From Gammaproteobacteria bacterium (GTDB lineage Bacteria; Pseudomonadota; Gammaproteobacteria; Chromatiales; Chromatiaceae): DNA of 9,637 nucleotides. Both the position numbers and the translations under genes were made by a program. A model generated the notes under the pieces. The model searched no databases and was not told where the DNA came from. It saw only the letters and a program-made list of their open reading frames with translations. Positions 1 through 6,284 of this stretch are shown here, piece after piece (positions within the stretch are counted from its first letter, which is position 1; each line of letters begins with the position of its first letter). The DNA is taken from positions 1-9,637 of the forward strand of contig JAGVUH010000336.1 in the NCBI GenBank assembly GCA_019136395.1, read 5' to 3'.

Positions 1-763
1 GGATCAATCGTTCCTCCGAGTTGAAATGGCGCACCCGCCAGCAGTGACGCAGGGCGGTGGCGGTCACCCGACAGGTGCCGTAACCCCGTGATACCAGGGT
101 GAGGGTCCCGGGGGACAGAACCTGGTCCAGCAGGATCAGATCCTCCGGAGTTTGCGGCAGCAGGGTCAGATTGACGAGATGGGGTGAACGATGGCCGGAA
201 AACCGGCCGGCATGATCGTTGATCTCCGCCAGGACCCCGGGGCCATTCATCACCCCCGGCGGGAGGGGGTCGGGCAGGCTGACCTGATCCAGGGCACCGG
301 CGAAGGCCCGGTCCCGCAACAAGGCCGGCAAGTCTGCTATCTCCAGGTATTCCCGCCCCACTTTACCGGAGGCATCTTGCTCACGCACCCACCAGAGTCC
401 AGCAAGGCGGGTCTCCTGAATATCCCCGCCGGGTTCGCTTCCGGGCGTCGCTAGCAACCGGCCCGACACCTCGCCCTCTCCCAGGGTCTGCTCCAGCATC
501 TCCCGGTTGGTAGGATCCAGATGGGTGAGATCGAAGCGCGGGGGCGGGTCTCCTACCCGATAGTCCGCGAGGGCCGCGTGCAGCGCCTTCAGCAAGCCCA
601 GGGCCGGCCCGAGATGCTCCACCCGGTCAGGCTCTGGGAGGGAGGGAGGGGCATAGGCGGCCATGGCCTTGGGCAGTGACGGGAAATCGAGGACGGCCTC
701 GTCCGCTTCTCCAGGCTGGCTGCCGGGACCGACGAAGCCGCCAGGGAATGGCAATGGGGACAT
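1..763 (-). CDS. hupH: HupH/HyaF-family hydrogenase maturation protein, 3' end cut by window
   Basis: Accessory protein of the HupH/HyaF/HoxQ family, a cytoplasmic factor for maturation of the hydrogenase small subunit and its Fe-S clusters; it is not an enzyme of known activity. The first 254 codons are visible and the rest (probably about 30 residues by family length) lies outside the window. Recognisable features are GPGSQP at residues 12-17, the acidic/proline-rich N-terminal part, NLTLLPQTPEDL at about 198-209, LVSRGYGTCRVT at 223-234 and HFNSEERLI at 246-254, which form the conserved C-terminal HupH domain. The ATG at 763-761 starts 16 nt after the hupF stop. No good Shine-Dalgarno precedes it, so translation may depend on coupling to hupF, but the N-terminus matches the family. 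It is the last visible gene of the hup operon. No hupG/hyaE (thioredoxin-like) gene lies between hupF and this gene, unlike the rhizobial order. Confidence 0.9.
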   Translation of the reverse strand, partial: MSPLPFPGGFVGPGSQPGEADEAVLDFPSLPKAMAAYAPPSLPEPDRVEHLGPALGLLKALHAALADYRVGDPPPRFDLTHLDPTNREMLEQTLGEGEVSGRLLATPGSEPGGDIQETRLAGLWWVREQDASGKVGREYLEIADLPALLRDRAFAGALDQVSLPDPLPPGVMNGPGVLAEINDHAGRFSGHRSPHLVNLTLLPQTPEDLILLDQVLSPGTLTLVSRGYGTCRVTATALRHCWRVRHFNSEERLI

Positions 764-779
764 AGGGGTTGCGCGGTGG

Positions 780-1076
780 TCAGGATGGACGCAGGAAGTC
801 GGGTAGCTGGGGTTCCCGCCCGACCAGATCAGGAAAGAGGTGATCGAAGGCGTCGCCCCGGGCCACGGCCCGCAAGGCCTCCAGAGCGTTCAGCACCAGG
901 CGGGCGCGGTCTTCGCTCATGACCTCGCGGGCCATGCCCTGAAAGACCAGGAGCCAGGTGCCGGGCGGCTGCTCCCCAACCAGAAGGGTGTCAACCGGGA
1001 TGGCTTCCTCCGGACCCTGACACCAGGCCCGGTGGGGACCGGCCTCAATGACCTGCATGGGGATGCCGATACACAT
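780..1076 (-). CDS. hupF: HupF, HypC-family chaperone for hydrogenase large subunit
   Basis: Small cytoplasmic chaperone of the HypC/HupF family, 98 aa. It begins MCIGIPMQV; in this family Cys2, exposed after Met1 removal, carries the Fe(CN)2CO precursor and contacts the large-subunit precursor. PPGTWLLVFQGMAREV (about residues 37-52) is the conserved beta-barrel part. The C-terminal extension ending GREPQLPDFLR is what separates HupF from ordinary HypC. In Rhizobium leguminosarum, HupF protects HupL during assembly in oxygen (established for that species, inferred here). Start choice: a TTG at 1079 directly precedes ATG 1076-1074, but only the ATG puts Cys at position 2. The ATG shares one base with the hupD stop (TGATG), so translation is probably coupled. 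HupF rather than HypC is favoured by the tail and by its place next to hupD. Confidence 0.93.
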   Translation of the reverse strand: MCIGIPMQVIEAGPHRAWCQGPEEAIPVDTLLVGEQPPGTWLLVFQGMAREVMSEDRARLVLNALEALRAVARGDAFDHLFPDLVGREPQLPDFLRPS

Positions 1077-1873
1077 CAACCGGAAGCAGGTCCGAAGGCG
1101 GCAACAGCGGGGGCGGGAGCGGCAGAGGAGGCAGCGGCGGCGGGGACAGCGCCTGTGGCTAGGGATGAGGCTGGGGCTGAGGTTAAAACTGATGCTGAAA
1201 TTGATGCGGGAGTAAGGCCCGGGGTCAGAACGCGGGCCCTCAGAAAACGAGGATCGCCATGGCGCCAGGCACGGGCGGCGCTGGGACGGTGAGTCTCATA
1301 CACCTCCAGGCCCAGGGCCGGGTCGGGCAAATCCAGGGACCGGGGCTGGCCGCCGCCCTCGGCCGCTACTGGCTCGGGCCGCTCACCAAAAGTGGCCAGA
1401 TACTCCAGGGCGCAGGCCAGGGCTGGCTCCATGCAGGCCTTCACCGCGGGCCTGAGGCTGCCGCCGAAGTCGTCCAGTTCCACCGGCTGCACGCCGATCA
1501 GCAGCAAGTGCCTGGGGTAGTCGCCCATCAGTTCAGCCAGGGCCAGCACCTCCTGGAAGCCGGTCTGGTGGAGGCTCATCTTCTTGGCCCCCAGGAAGCA
1601 GGGGACCTCGGCCCCCTCGACCCGCTTGAGGGTGCCGGGGGCCAGACCATAGTCCACGGCGTCGAAGACCACCAGGACCTCGGCCCAACGGACCTGATCC
1701 AGCAGGTAAATCCCCTGAGTACCGCCATCAAGGAGCCTGACGTTGGGACCGAAGCGGTAGCGACTGGCCAGCCGTTCCACGGCCCTGACGCCGAACCCCT
1801 CATCGGCCCAGAGGACATTGCCGATACCGAGGATCAGGACTCTGGGGTTGGCCAAGGGAAGGATGCCAGGCAT
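1076..1873 (-). CDS. hupD: HupD, hydrogenase large-subunit maturation endopeptidase with extra Ala/Ser/Pro tail
   Basis: Nickel-dependent endopeptidase of the HybD/HyaD/HupD family (peptidase M52) that removes the C-terminal peptide of HupL after Ni insertion. LILGIGNVLWADEGFGV (residues 13-29) is the family signature. The Ni-contacting residues known from E. coli HybD (Glu16, Asp62, His93) correspond to E25, D71 and H102 with a constant offset of nine. The usual HupD body ends near residue 212 (YETHRPSAARAWRHGDPRFLR region). A further ~53 residues form an Ala/Ser/Pro/Thr low-complexity tail, so the protein (265 aa) is longer than the usual ~160-210 aa. The tail uses A/T-ending codons unlike the gene body. 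The ATG at 1873-1871 abuts the hupC stop (TGAATG), and the 3' end overlaps the hupF start, which suggests translational coupling on both sides. Confidence 0.95.
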   Translation of the reverse strand: MPGILPLANPRVLILGIGNVLWADEGFGVRAVERLASRYRFGPNVRLLDGGTQGIYLLDQVRWAEVLVVFDAVDYGLAPGTLKRVEGAEVPCFLGAKKMSLHQTGFQEVLALAELMGDYPRHLLLIGVQPVELDDFGGSLRPAVKACMEPALACALEYLATFGERPEPVAAEGGGQPRSLDLPDPALGLEVYETHRPSAARAWRHGDPRFLRARVLTPGLTPASISASVLTSAPASSLATGAVPAAAASSAAPAPAVAAFGPASG

Positions 1874-2566
1874 TCAGGGCCGATCGTCCTTGAACATCCG
1901 CCAGCCACTGATCATGGTACTGACCAGGCTCTGACGGGAGACGATGTCCTCGCGGATGGCGGTGTAGACATGCAGCATGACGAAGATCAGGATCACCCAC
2001 AGGCCCCAGTGGTGCCACATGCGCACATCCTGGCTCTGGCCAACGAAGGGGATGACCCAGCCAAAGAGCTCGTCCTGCCAACTCCCCAATCCAGTCTGCT
2101 CGGCGTAGAGGGCGAAACCGGTGACGATCATCACCAGGCCGCCCACGGTGATGATGGCGACCATGAAGAGATGGGCCAGGGGATTGTGACCGAGGTATTT
2201 GTGGGGTTCCGTTTCCAGGAAGGCGTACCAGCGTACCTCGTGCCAGAGGTCCCGCCAGAACCGCTTGCGCCAGAAAGGCAGCATGAAGAGTTGATGGGAA
2301 TGGCTGTTACCGACGATGGCCCAGTAAATACGGAAGATGAAGCCGACGACGAAGATATAGCCGGCGGCAAAATGGGCGAAGCGGATATAGCCCATCACGT
2401 AATGGTCGCTCGCCTCACCGGGCAGGCTCGGCAGGGGAGCGCCGATAAAATAACCAGTGATGAGTAGGACCGTGATCGACAGAGCGTTGATCCAGTGCCA
2501 GGCCCGCAAGGGGGCCTCATAGACATAGACTGCGGTCTGTCTGACAGTCGGGTCGGCGGTGGTCAT
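1874..2566 (-). CDS. hupC: HupC, Ni/Fe-hydrogenase b-type cytochrome subunit
   Basis: Integral-membrane di-haem cytochrome b (HyaC/HupC/HoxZ family, 230 aa) that anchors HupSL to the periplasmic face of the inner membrane and passes electrons from H2 to the quinone pool. Four hydrophobic segments are visible, at about residues 23-42, 61-85, 131-154 and 186-204. Candidate haem ligands are H24 (RAWHWIN), H65 (RFAHFAAG), H185 or H186 (MWHHWG) and H199 (MLHVYTAIRED), as in the family. The start ATG at 2566-2564 is preceded by GGAGG (2580-2576) with nine bases between. The gene follows hupL after a 72-bp gap that contains a stable hairpin, and its stop directly touches the hupD ATG. The length is normal for the family and nothing is missing. 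Confidence 0.96.
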   Translation of the reverse strand: MTTADPTVRQTAVYVYEAPLRAWHWINALSITVLLITGYFIGAPLPSLPGEASDHYVMGYIRFAHFAAGYIFVVGFIFRIYWAIVGNSHSHQLFMLPFWRKRFWRDLWHEVRWYAFLETEPHKYLGHNPLAHLFMVAIITVGGLVMIVTGFALYAEQTGLGSWQDELFGWVIPFVGQSQDVRMWHHWGLWVILIFVMLHVYTAIREDIVSRQSLVSTMISGWRMFKDDRP

Positions 2567-2604
2567 GGTGGTTCGCCTCCAGAATCGACTCGATGGGGGG
2601 TCAT

Positions 2605-2632
2605 GACCAGGGTGCGCCAGGACACCCTGATC
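2605..2632 (-). other. Intercistronic hairpin between hupL and hupC
   Basis: In the only sizeable gap inside the operon, 2605-2614 and 2623-2632 form a 10-bp stem (nine Watson-Crick pairs and one G-U in the minus-strand RNA) with an 8-nt loop. The core arms are CAGGGTG / CACCCTG. No U-run follows on the minus strand, so it is not a standard intrinsic terminator. Position and strength fit an mRNA 3'-end stabiliser or processing site, which would raise HupSL output over the downstream genes (inference). Confidence 0.55.
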
Positions 2633-2638
2633 CGAGGA

Positions 2639-4429
2639 TCAACGCACCAGGACCCGCGTCAACTCCTCTCCCGCCGGGCTCATGACATGGGTGGAGCAGG
2701 CCAGGCAGGGGTCGAAGCTGTGCAGGGTGCGCAGGATTTCCAGCGGCTGATCGGCCACGGCCACCGGGGTATTCATCAGGGCCGCCTCGAAGGCACCGAT
2801 CTTGCCGGCCGGATCGCGCGGGGAGCCGTTCCAGGTGGTCGGCACCACCGCCTGGTAGTTCTCGATCCGCCCGTTCTTGATCACGATCCAGTGGCCCAGG
2901 GCGCCTCGGGGCGCCTCGGTGGTCCCCACGCCCTTGGCCTCCTTGGGCCAGGTGGCGGGCTCCCATTTGTCGATGTTGGCCGTACTGCTGTCACCCGCCT
3001 TGAGGTTGGCCATGAGCTTATCCTGGAAGTAGCGCATCTTGTGCCCCGCCCAGGATGCCTCTAGGCCACGGGCCGCGGTCCGACCCAGGGTGGAGAAAAG
3101 GGCGCTGACTGGCAGGTTCAGGTCGGTGAGCAGCTTTTCCACCGGCTCCTTGAACTCCGGGTTGCCCTGGGCATAGCCGATGACCCAGCGGGCCAGGGGG
3201 CCGACCTCCATGGCATGTCCGCGCCAGCGCGGGGCCTTGATCCAGGAATACTTGGCGCCCTCGTCCACGGCTTGGATGTTGGTCTTGGTGCCCTTGGCGT
3301 TGGGACCGAGGACGAAGTTGGGCTGGGTGATGCCGTCCCAGGGGTGCAGTCCCTTCTTCTCGTCGGGGTAGCTGTACCAGGAATGGGCGACGAACTCCTG
3401 GACCTGTTCGGGATCGCGCAGGTCCACGTCGTGGATCTCCGCCAGATTGCCATTGATGATGGCGCCGCGCGGCAGGAGCTGGTTGGCCGCCGAGTGGTCG
3501 TTGGCCCGGTCCGGGATGTCGCCATAGGACATCACCGACTGGCTGGACAGGCCGCCGCCATAGGTCCAGTCCTTGTAGAAGGAGGCGATGGCCAGGAGGT
3601 CCGGCAGGTAAACCTGGTCGATGAACTCGATGGTACGATCGATGATGGAGGAGACGAGATTCAGCCTCTCCATGTTGACCGCGCCGACGGCGCCGGTGTC
3701 GTCGACGTTGATGGCGCAGGGCACCCCGCCCACCAGCCAGTTGGGGTGGGGGTTCTTGCCACCGTAGACGGTGTGGATCTTGACGATCTCCTTCTGGAAG
3801 TCAAGGGCCTCCAGGTAATGGGTCACCGCCATGAGGTTGGCTTCGGGGGGCAACTTGTAGGCGGGATTGCCCCAGTAACCGTTCATGAAGGGGCCGAGCT
3901 GGCCAGACTCCACGAAGCGCTTGAGCCGGTTCTGGATATCGCGGAAATAGCCCGGCGAGGACAGGGGCCATGAGGAGATGGACTGGGCCAGGTCGGAGGT
4001 CGCCTTGGGGTCCGCCTGCAAGGCCGAGATCACATCCACCCAATCCAGGGCATGCAGGTGATAGAAATGCACCAGGTGATCGTGTGCCTGGAGGGTCAAC
4101 TGCATGAGGTTGCGGATGGAGTTGGCGTTCTCGGGGATCTTGATACCGAGGGCGTCCTCTACCGCCCGCACGCTGGTGAGGGCATGGGTGCCGGTGCAGA
4201 CGCCACAGATGCGCTCGGTGAAGGCCCAGGCATCACGTGGGTCGCGGCCCTTGAGGATGACCTCCAGCCCGCGCCACATGGTACCGGTGGACACGGCGTT
4301 GCGGATGACGTTGTTCTCGTCCAGGTTCACCTCGCAGCGCATGTGACCCTCGATGCGGGTCACCGGGTCGACCACGACCCGTCTGCCGGAGTTGTCCAGG
4401 GTGAAGCCGTTGGGGGTCTGGATGCTCAT
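2639..4429 (-). CDS. hupL: HupL, uptake [NiFe]-hydrogenase large (catalytic) subunit precursor
   Basis: Catalytic subunit that oxidises H2 at a NiFe(CN)2CO site, with a HyaB/HupL/HoxG-type length of 596 aa. DPVTRIEGH (residues 21-29) includes the conserved E27. [10 protein letters not shown] (73-82) supplies two Ni ligands, C75 and C78, and DPCLACSTH (573-581) supplies C575 and C578. HupD is expected to cut after H581 and release a 15-residue peptide starting VMSPAGEEL, the known processing pattern of the family. The protein has no signal peptide; the folded subunit is exported together with HupS by the Tat route. The start ATG overlaps the hupS stop by four bases (ATGA). It has its own AAGGTGAG ribosome site (4442-4435), five bases upstream. 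No frameshift or missing ligand is seen. Confidence 0.98.
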   Translation of the reverse strand: MSIQTPNGFTLDNSGRRVVVDPVTRIEGHMRCEVNLDENNVIRNAVSTGTMWRGLEVILKGRDPRDAWAFTERICGVCTGTHALTSVRAVEDALGIKIPENANSIRNLMQLTLQAHDHLVHFYHLHALDWVDVISALQADPKATSDLAQSISSWPLSSPGYFRDIQNRLKRFVESGQLGPFMNGYWGNPAYKLPPEANLMAVTHYLEALDFQKEIVKIHTVYGGKNPHPNWLVGGVPCAINVDDTGAVGAVNMERLNLVSSIIDRTIEFIDQVYLPDLLAIASFYKDWTYGGGLSSQSVMSYGDIPDRANDHSAANQLLPRGAIINGNLAEIHDVDLRDPEQVQEFVAHSWYSYPDEKKGLHPWDGITQPNFVLGPNAKGTKTNIQAVDEGAKYSWIKAPRWRGHAMEVGPLARWVIGYAQGNPEFKEPVEKLLTDLNLPVSALFSTLGRTAARGLEASWAGHKMRYFQDKLMANLKAGDSSTANIDKWEPATWPKEAKGVGTTEAPRGALGHWIVIKNGRIENYQAVVPTTWNGSPRDPAGKIGAFEAALMNTPVAVADQPLEILRTLHSFDPCLACSTHVMSPAGEELTRVLVR

Positions 4430-5571
4430 GAACGCTCACCTTGTTGCTGCTGGGCCTGATCCTGAACGCTGCCAACGGTGCCGACCGGACCGCTGGCGGC
4501 GACCTCGGCCGGTTGGCGGCCGCGCTTGATGGCGGTCACCGCCGCGTGGGCGACGATCGCGGCCCCCACCACACCGGCCGCCGCCATGCCAACACGATCG
4601 GCATTGGCCTCGATGTCGAAGACCCGGGTGTCGGTCACATGGTCGTAGAAACTGCCCTTGTCCCAGAAACCGTCCTCGGAGCAGCCGATACAGCCGTGGC
4701 CGGACTGGATGGGGAAGGAGACGCCGTCGTTCCAGCGCACGGTGGAACAGGCGTTGTAAGTGGTCGGGCCCTTGCAGCCCATCTTGTAGAGGCAGTAGCC
4801 GCGGCGCGCCCCCTCGTCGTCCCAGGACTCGACATACTGGCCGGCGTCGAAGTGGGGCCGGCGGTAGCACTTGTCGTGGATACGCTGACCGTAAAACATC
4901 TTCGGCCTGCCCTGGCGGTCGAGTTCGGGGATGCGGTCGAAGGTCAGCATATAGGCGACGACCGCCGTCATGACCTCGGCGATGGGCGGGCAGCCCGGGA
5001 CCTTGATGATGGGCTTGTCGTGGATGACCTTATGGACCGGCACTGCCTGTGTCGGGTTGGGATGGGCCGCCTGCACGCAACCCCAGGAGGCGCAGGAGCC
5101 CCAGGAGATGATCGCTTTGCAGTCCGCCGCCATCTCCCTGAGCTGTTCGAGGAAGGGCCTGCCGGCGATGATGCAGGACATGCCGTCCTGATTGAGGGGC
5201 GGATTGCCCTCGACCGCCAGGATGTAGTTGCCTTTGTACTTGTCGCGGATCTCGTGGAGGATCGCCTCGGCCTGATGCCCGGAGGCCGCCATGATGATGT
5301 CGTCGTAATCCAGGGAGATCATCGACAGCACCACATCCTTGACCAAGGGATGGGCGGAGCGGATGAAGGATTCCGAGCAGCAGGTGCACTCCAGGCCATG
5401 GAGCCAGATCACCGGGATCCGTGGCTTGGTTTCCATGGCGTGCACCAACTGGGCGGTGGCGGCGGGGCCCAGTCCCAGGGCGGTAGCGGTGAGGCTACAG
5501 AATTTGAGGAAACTGCGGCGGGTGATTCCCTGGCTCCGCATGACCCCATAGAAGGTCTCGGTGGTCGGCAT
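4426..5571 (-). CDS. hupS: HupS, uptake [NiFe]-hydrogenase small (Fe-S) subunit, O2-tolerant type
   Basis: Electron-transfer subunit, 381 aa. The N-terminus carries a Tat signal, TRRSFLKF at residues 17-24, then a hydrophobic stretch and likely cleavage after A45, giving a mature start METKPRIP. Proximal cluster cysteines are C62, C64, C65, C160, C165 and C194, equal to mature positions 17, 19, 20, 115, 120 and 149. C64 and C165 are the two extra cysteines of the O2-tolerant [4Fe-3S] cluster. Distal cluster ligands are H232, C235, C260 and C266; medial cluster ligands are C275, C294 and C297. A C-terminal membrane helix at about 327-348 is followed by a Gln-rich tail. The start at 5571 fits the HyaA N-terminus (ETFY...MRSQG) and has AGGGGA (5584-5579) upstream; an internal Met11 is less likely. 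This is the first gene of the hup operon. It most resembles E. coli HyaA and HydDB group 1d enzymes. Confidence 0.98.
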   Translation of the reverse strand: MPTTETFYGVMRSQGITRRSFLKFCSLTATALGLGPAATAQLVHAMETKPRIPVIWLHGLECTCCSESFIRSAHPLVKDVVLSMISLDYDDIIMAASGHQAEAILHEIRDKYKGNYILAVEGNPPLNQDGMSCIIAGRPFLEQLREMAADCKAIISWGSCASWGCVQAAHPNPTQAVPVHKVIHDKPIIKVPGCPPIAEVMTAVVAYMLTFDRIPELDRQGRPKMFYGQRIHDKCYRRPHFDAGQYVESWDDEGARRGYCLYKMGCKGPTTYNACSTVRWNDGVSFPIQSGHGCIGCSEDGFWDKGSFYDHVTDTRVFDIEANADRVGMAAAGVVGAAIVAHAAVTAIKRGRQPAEVAASGPVGTVGSVQDQAQQQQGERS

Positions 5572-5579
5572 CGGCTTTT

Positions 5580-5640
5580 CCCCTGTGGTGGGCGAACATT
5601 CTGTGATTCGCTAGCCGAATAGTGTTGAACAACACAGGGG
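5580..5640 (-). promoter_or_regulatory. hupS leader able to pair its own Shine-Dalgarno
   Basis: In minus-strand RNA the segment 5640-5633 (CCCCUGUG) is exactly complementary to 5587-5580 (CACAGGGG), which contains the hupS ribosome site. With one mismatch the helix grows to 10 of 11 pairs (5640-5630 with 5590-5580). Between the arms lies a small hairpin, ATTCG-N5-CGAAT (5606-5620). A competing hairpin, GTGTTG-TT-CAACAC (5635-5622), uses part of the upstream arm, so the two folds exclude each other. A second CTGTG (5601-5605 on the plus strand) offers another partner. Alternatively these palindromes are DNA operators: a consensus -35 TTGACA lies at 5649-5644 on the minus strand, but the matching -10 region (AACACT, 17-nt spacer) is poor. 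The transcription start is unknown, and if it lies downstream of 5640 the fold cannot form. Confidence 0.35.
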
Positions 5641-5825
5641 AATGTCAACCGAGTAAAGTACTCTTTTATATTTTATTCTAATCCGTCATGGGGCAAGATT
5701 CCATTATCCTGATTTTAGGCATTAATCAGCGAAAGCTAGCGGAAATAGGGGCTTGGCAGGGCAGTCTGAAGCAGTGCATCCTGGGTAACTTCACGGGGAT
5801 GGCAGGCCGGCTATTTCGCATTTGA

Positions 5826-5839
5826 TTGACATTTGTCAA
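5826..5839. promoter_or_regulatory. FNR/FixK-family binding site (TTGAC-N4-GTCAA)
   Basis: TTGACATTTGTCAA fits the TTGA-N6-TCAA form bound by FNR/ANR/FixK/DNR regulators. The inverted repeat extends to seven perfect base pairs per arm (5825-5840). It lies 254 bp upstream of the hupS start. On the plus strand a TATATT -10 (5881-5886) would place the site's centre at about -60.5, close to the class I position. FNR-type control of hydrogenase genes is established in other bacteria; its role here is inferred. The site is symmetric, so it could serve either direction. Confidence 0.42.
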
Positions 5840-5880
5840 TTAGAACCAGCAAATAGCCATCCGGTAAAAGCCGTTATTCT

Positions 5881-5886
5881 TATATT
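5881..5886 (+). promoter_or_regulatory. Possible plus-strand -10 element downstream of FNR box
   Basis: TATATT matches the sigma-70 -10 consensus at five of six positions. No recognisable -35 lies at the usual spacing, as expected of an activator-dependent promoter. The predicted start near 5893 would leave a ~59-nt leader before the small ORF at 5952. This is suggestive only; short AT-rich matches arise easily in this region. Confidence 0.2.
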
Positions 5887-5951
5887 GCCATTTCATTAAT
5901 TTCGCAATTTCCTTGGATTCTTGCCTGTCATCAAATCACCGGAGGAATGCA

Positions 5952-6083
5952 ATGGGTTACGCCATCAGCCCCTCGTTTGGGTGGAAGGGCTGGGTTGGAG
6001 AACGTGAAGGATCAGGGGTTGCCGAATGGTCCCGGGGACTGGCTGGCCGGAGGAGAACAGGGAGGGACTTGATGACCGGCTAA
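5952..6083 (+). CDS. Possible small ORF, 43 aa, unknown function
   Basis: Plus-strand ORF divergent from hupS, with GGAGGA (5941-5946) five bases before the ATG, the strongest Shine-Dalgarno-like match noticed in the window. The predicted peptide has three Trp (W11, W14, W26), many Gly, and a basic patch RRRTGR at 33-38. It has no signal peptide or membrane segment, and I recognise no family. A second ATG at 5947 opens an overlapping 41-codon frame but lies too close to the GGAGGA. The composition switches from AT-rich to GC-rich right at the ribosome site. It could equally be a chance frame in a non-coding or remnant region. The FNR-type box and possible promoter upstream are the only further support. 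Confidence 0.25.
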   Translation: MGYAISPSFGWKGWVGEREGSGVAEWSRGLAGRRRTGRDLMTG

Positions 6084-6115
6084 CTGGCACAAGGAGGCGC
6101 GCCACCCCCCTGAAA

Positions 6116-6146
6116 ATGAGAGTCTTTGCCGTGAGTTTCACGCTAA
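6116..6146 (+). repeat. Diverged direct repeat, copy 1 (with CGTGA-N3-TCACG palindrome)
   Basis: This copy begins ATGAGAG and ends TTTCACGCTAA, and matches copy 2 (6180-6210) at 27 of 31 positions with no gaps, offset by 64 bp. Inside it CGTGA-GTT-TCACG (6130-6142) is a perfect 5-bp-arm palindrome. Plus-strand reading frames of the two copies differ (64 is not a multiple of three), so this is a nucleotide-level repeat rather than an in-frame protein repeat. Confidence 0.6.
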
Positions 6147-6179
6147 CTCCCATGAGATGGGCCAGCCACACCCCAGTAC

Positions 6180-6210
6180 ATGAGAGGCTTCCCCGTGACT
6201 TTCACGCTAA
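6180..6210 (+). repeat. Diverged direct repeat, copy 2 (with CGTGA-N3-TCACG palindrome)
   Basis: This is the second copy of the 31-bp repeat. The four differences from copy 1 include the centre of the palindrome, which here reads CGTGA-CTT-TCACG (6194-6206), while both palindrome arms are unchanged. A GGGCCAGCC motif also follows each copy at similar distance (6159-6167 and 6231-6239), which hints at a longer decayed duplication. It could be a regulator site pair or a dispersed intergenic repeat. Confidence 0.6.
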
Positions 6211-6231
6211 TCCGTCGGCCATCTCCGCCCG

Positions 6232-6258
6232 GGCCAGCCGCCGGGATAACGGCTGACC
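6232..6258. other. Hairpin just downstream of the aldehyde dehydrogenase stop
   Basis: Arms 6232-6240 and 6250-6258 pair at eight of nine positions (core CAGCCG / CGGCTG) around a 9-nt loop. It lies 27 bp past the aldehyde dehydrogenase stop and could mark its transcript end, or the end of a converging plus-strand transcript. No T-run follows in either direction, so it is not a canonical intrinsic terminator. Confidence 0.35.
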
Positions 6259-6284
6259 AGGACGGATCACCCAACAGCGGGAGG

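Larger units (their letters stand above)
5641..5940. promoter_or_regulatory. AT-rich upstream regulatory region of hup operon
   Basis: This 300-bp stretch is clearly more AT-rich than the flanking genes and contains no plausible coding frame. It carries the FNR-type box (separate entry), a GAGTA-AAG-TACTC palindrome (5651-5663) followed on the plus strand by a T-rich run, and -10-like sequences on the minus strand, TAGAAT (5680-5675) and TATAAA (5669-5664), without good -35 partners. A scan for minus-strand GG-N10-GC sigma-54 elements gave only one weak candidate (5862-5849). The hup promoter must lie here or just downstream, but it cannot be placed with certainty. Confidence 0.5.

Noticed and set aside
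1259..2467. 402-aa plus-strand open frame opposite hupC/hupD
   Set aside because: It is a mirror of the hupC and hupD codon pattern, rich in Asp/His/Gln, with no domain or ribosome site.
4441..5622. Long 393-aa plus-strand open frame opposite hupS
   Set aside because: It is the antisense shadow of a clearly conserved gene in GC-rich DNA. The translation is Gly/Ala/Asp/His-rich with no recognisable domain.
5651..5670. GAGTA-AAG-TACTC followed by TTTTATATTTTATT as a plus-strand intrinsic terminator
   Set aside because: The stem is only five AT-leaning base pairs and no plus-strand gene ends there.
5849..5862. Minus-strand GG-N10-GC (TTTGCT at -12) as a sigma-54 promoter for hup
   Set aside because: The -12 half fits, but the -24 half (CGGATG rather than TGGCAC) is poor, and the leader would be about 280 nt.
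6026..6256. 76-aa plus-strand frame across the direct repeats
   Set aside because: The two repeat copies fall in different frames, no ribosome site is seen, and the translation matches no known family. It is better explained as a non-coding repeat region.
5572..6284. tRNA, CRISPR array or insertion sequence in the large intergenic region
   Set aside because: No cloverleaf, no regular short repeat-spacer pattern, and no transposase fragment or terminal inverted repeats could be found; there are only two repeat copies.
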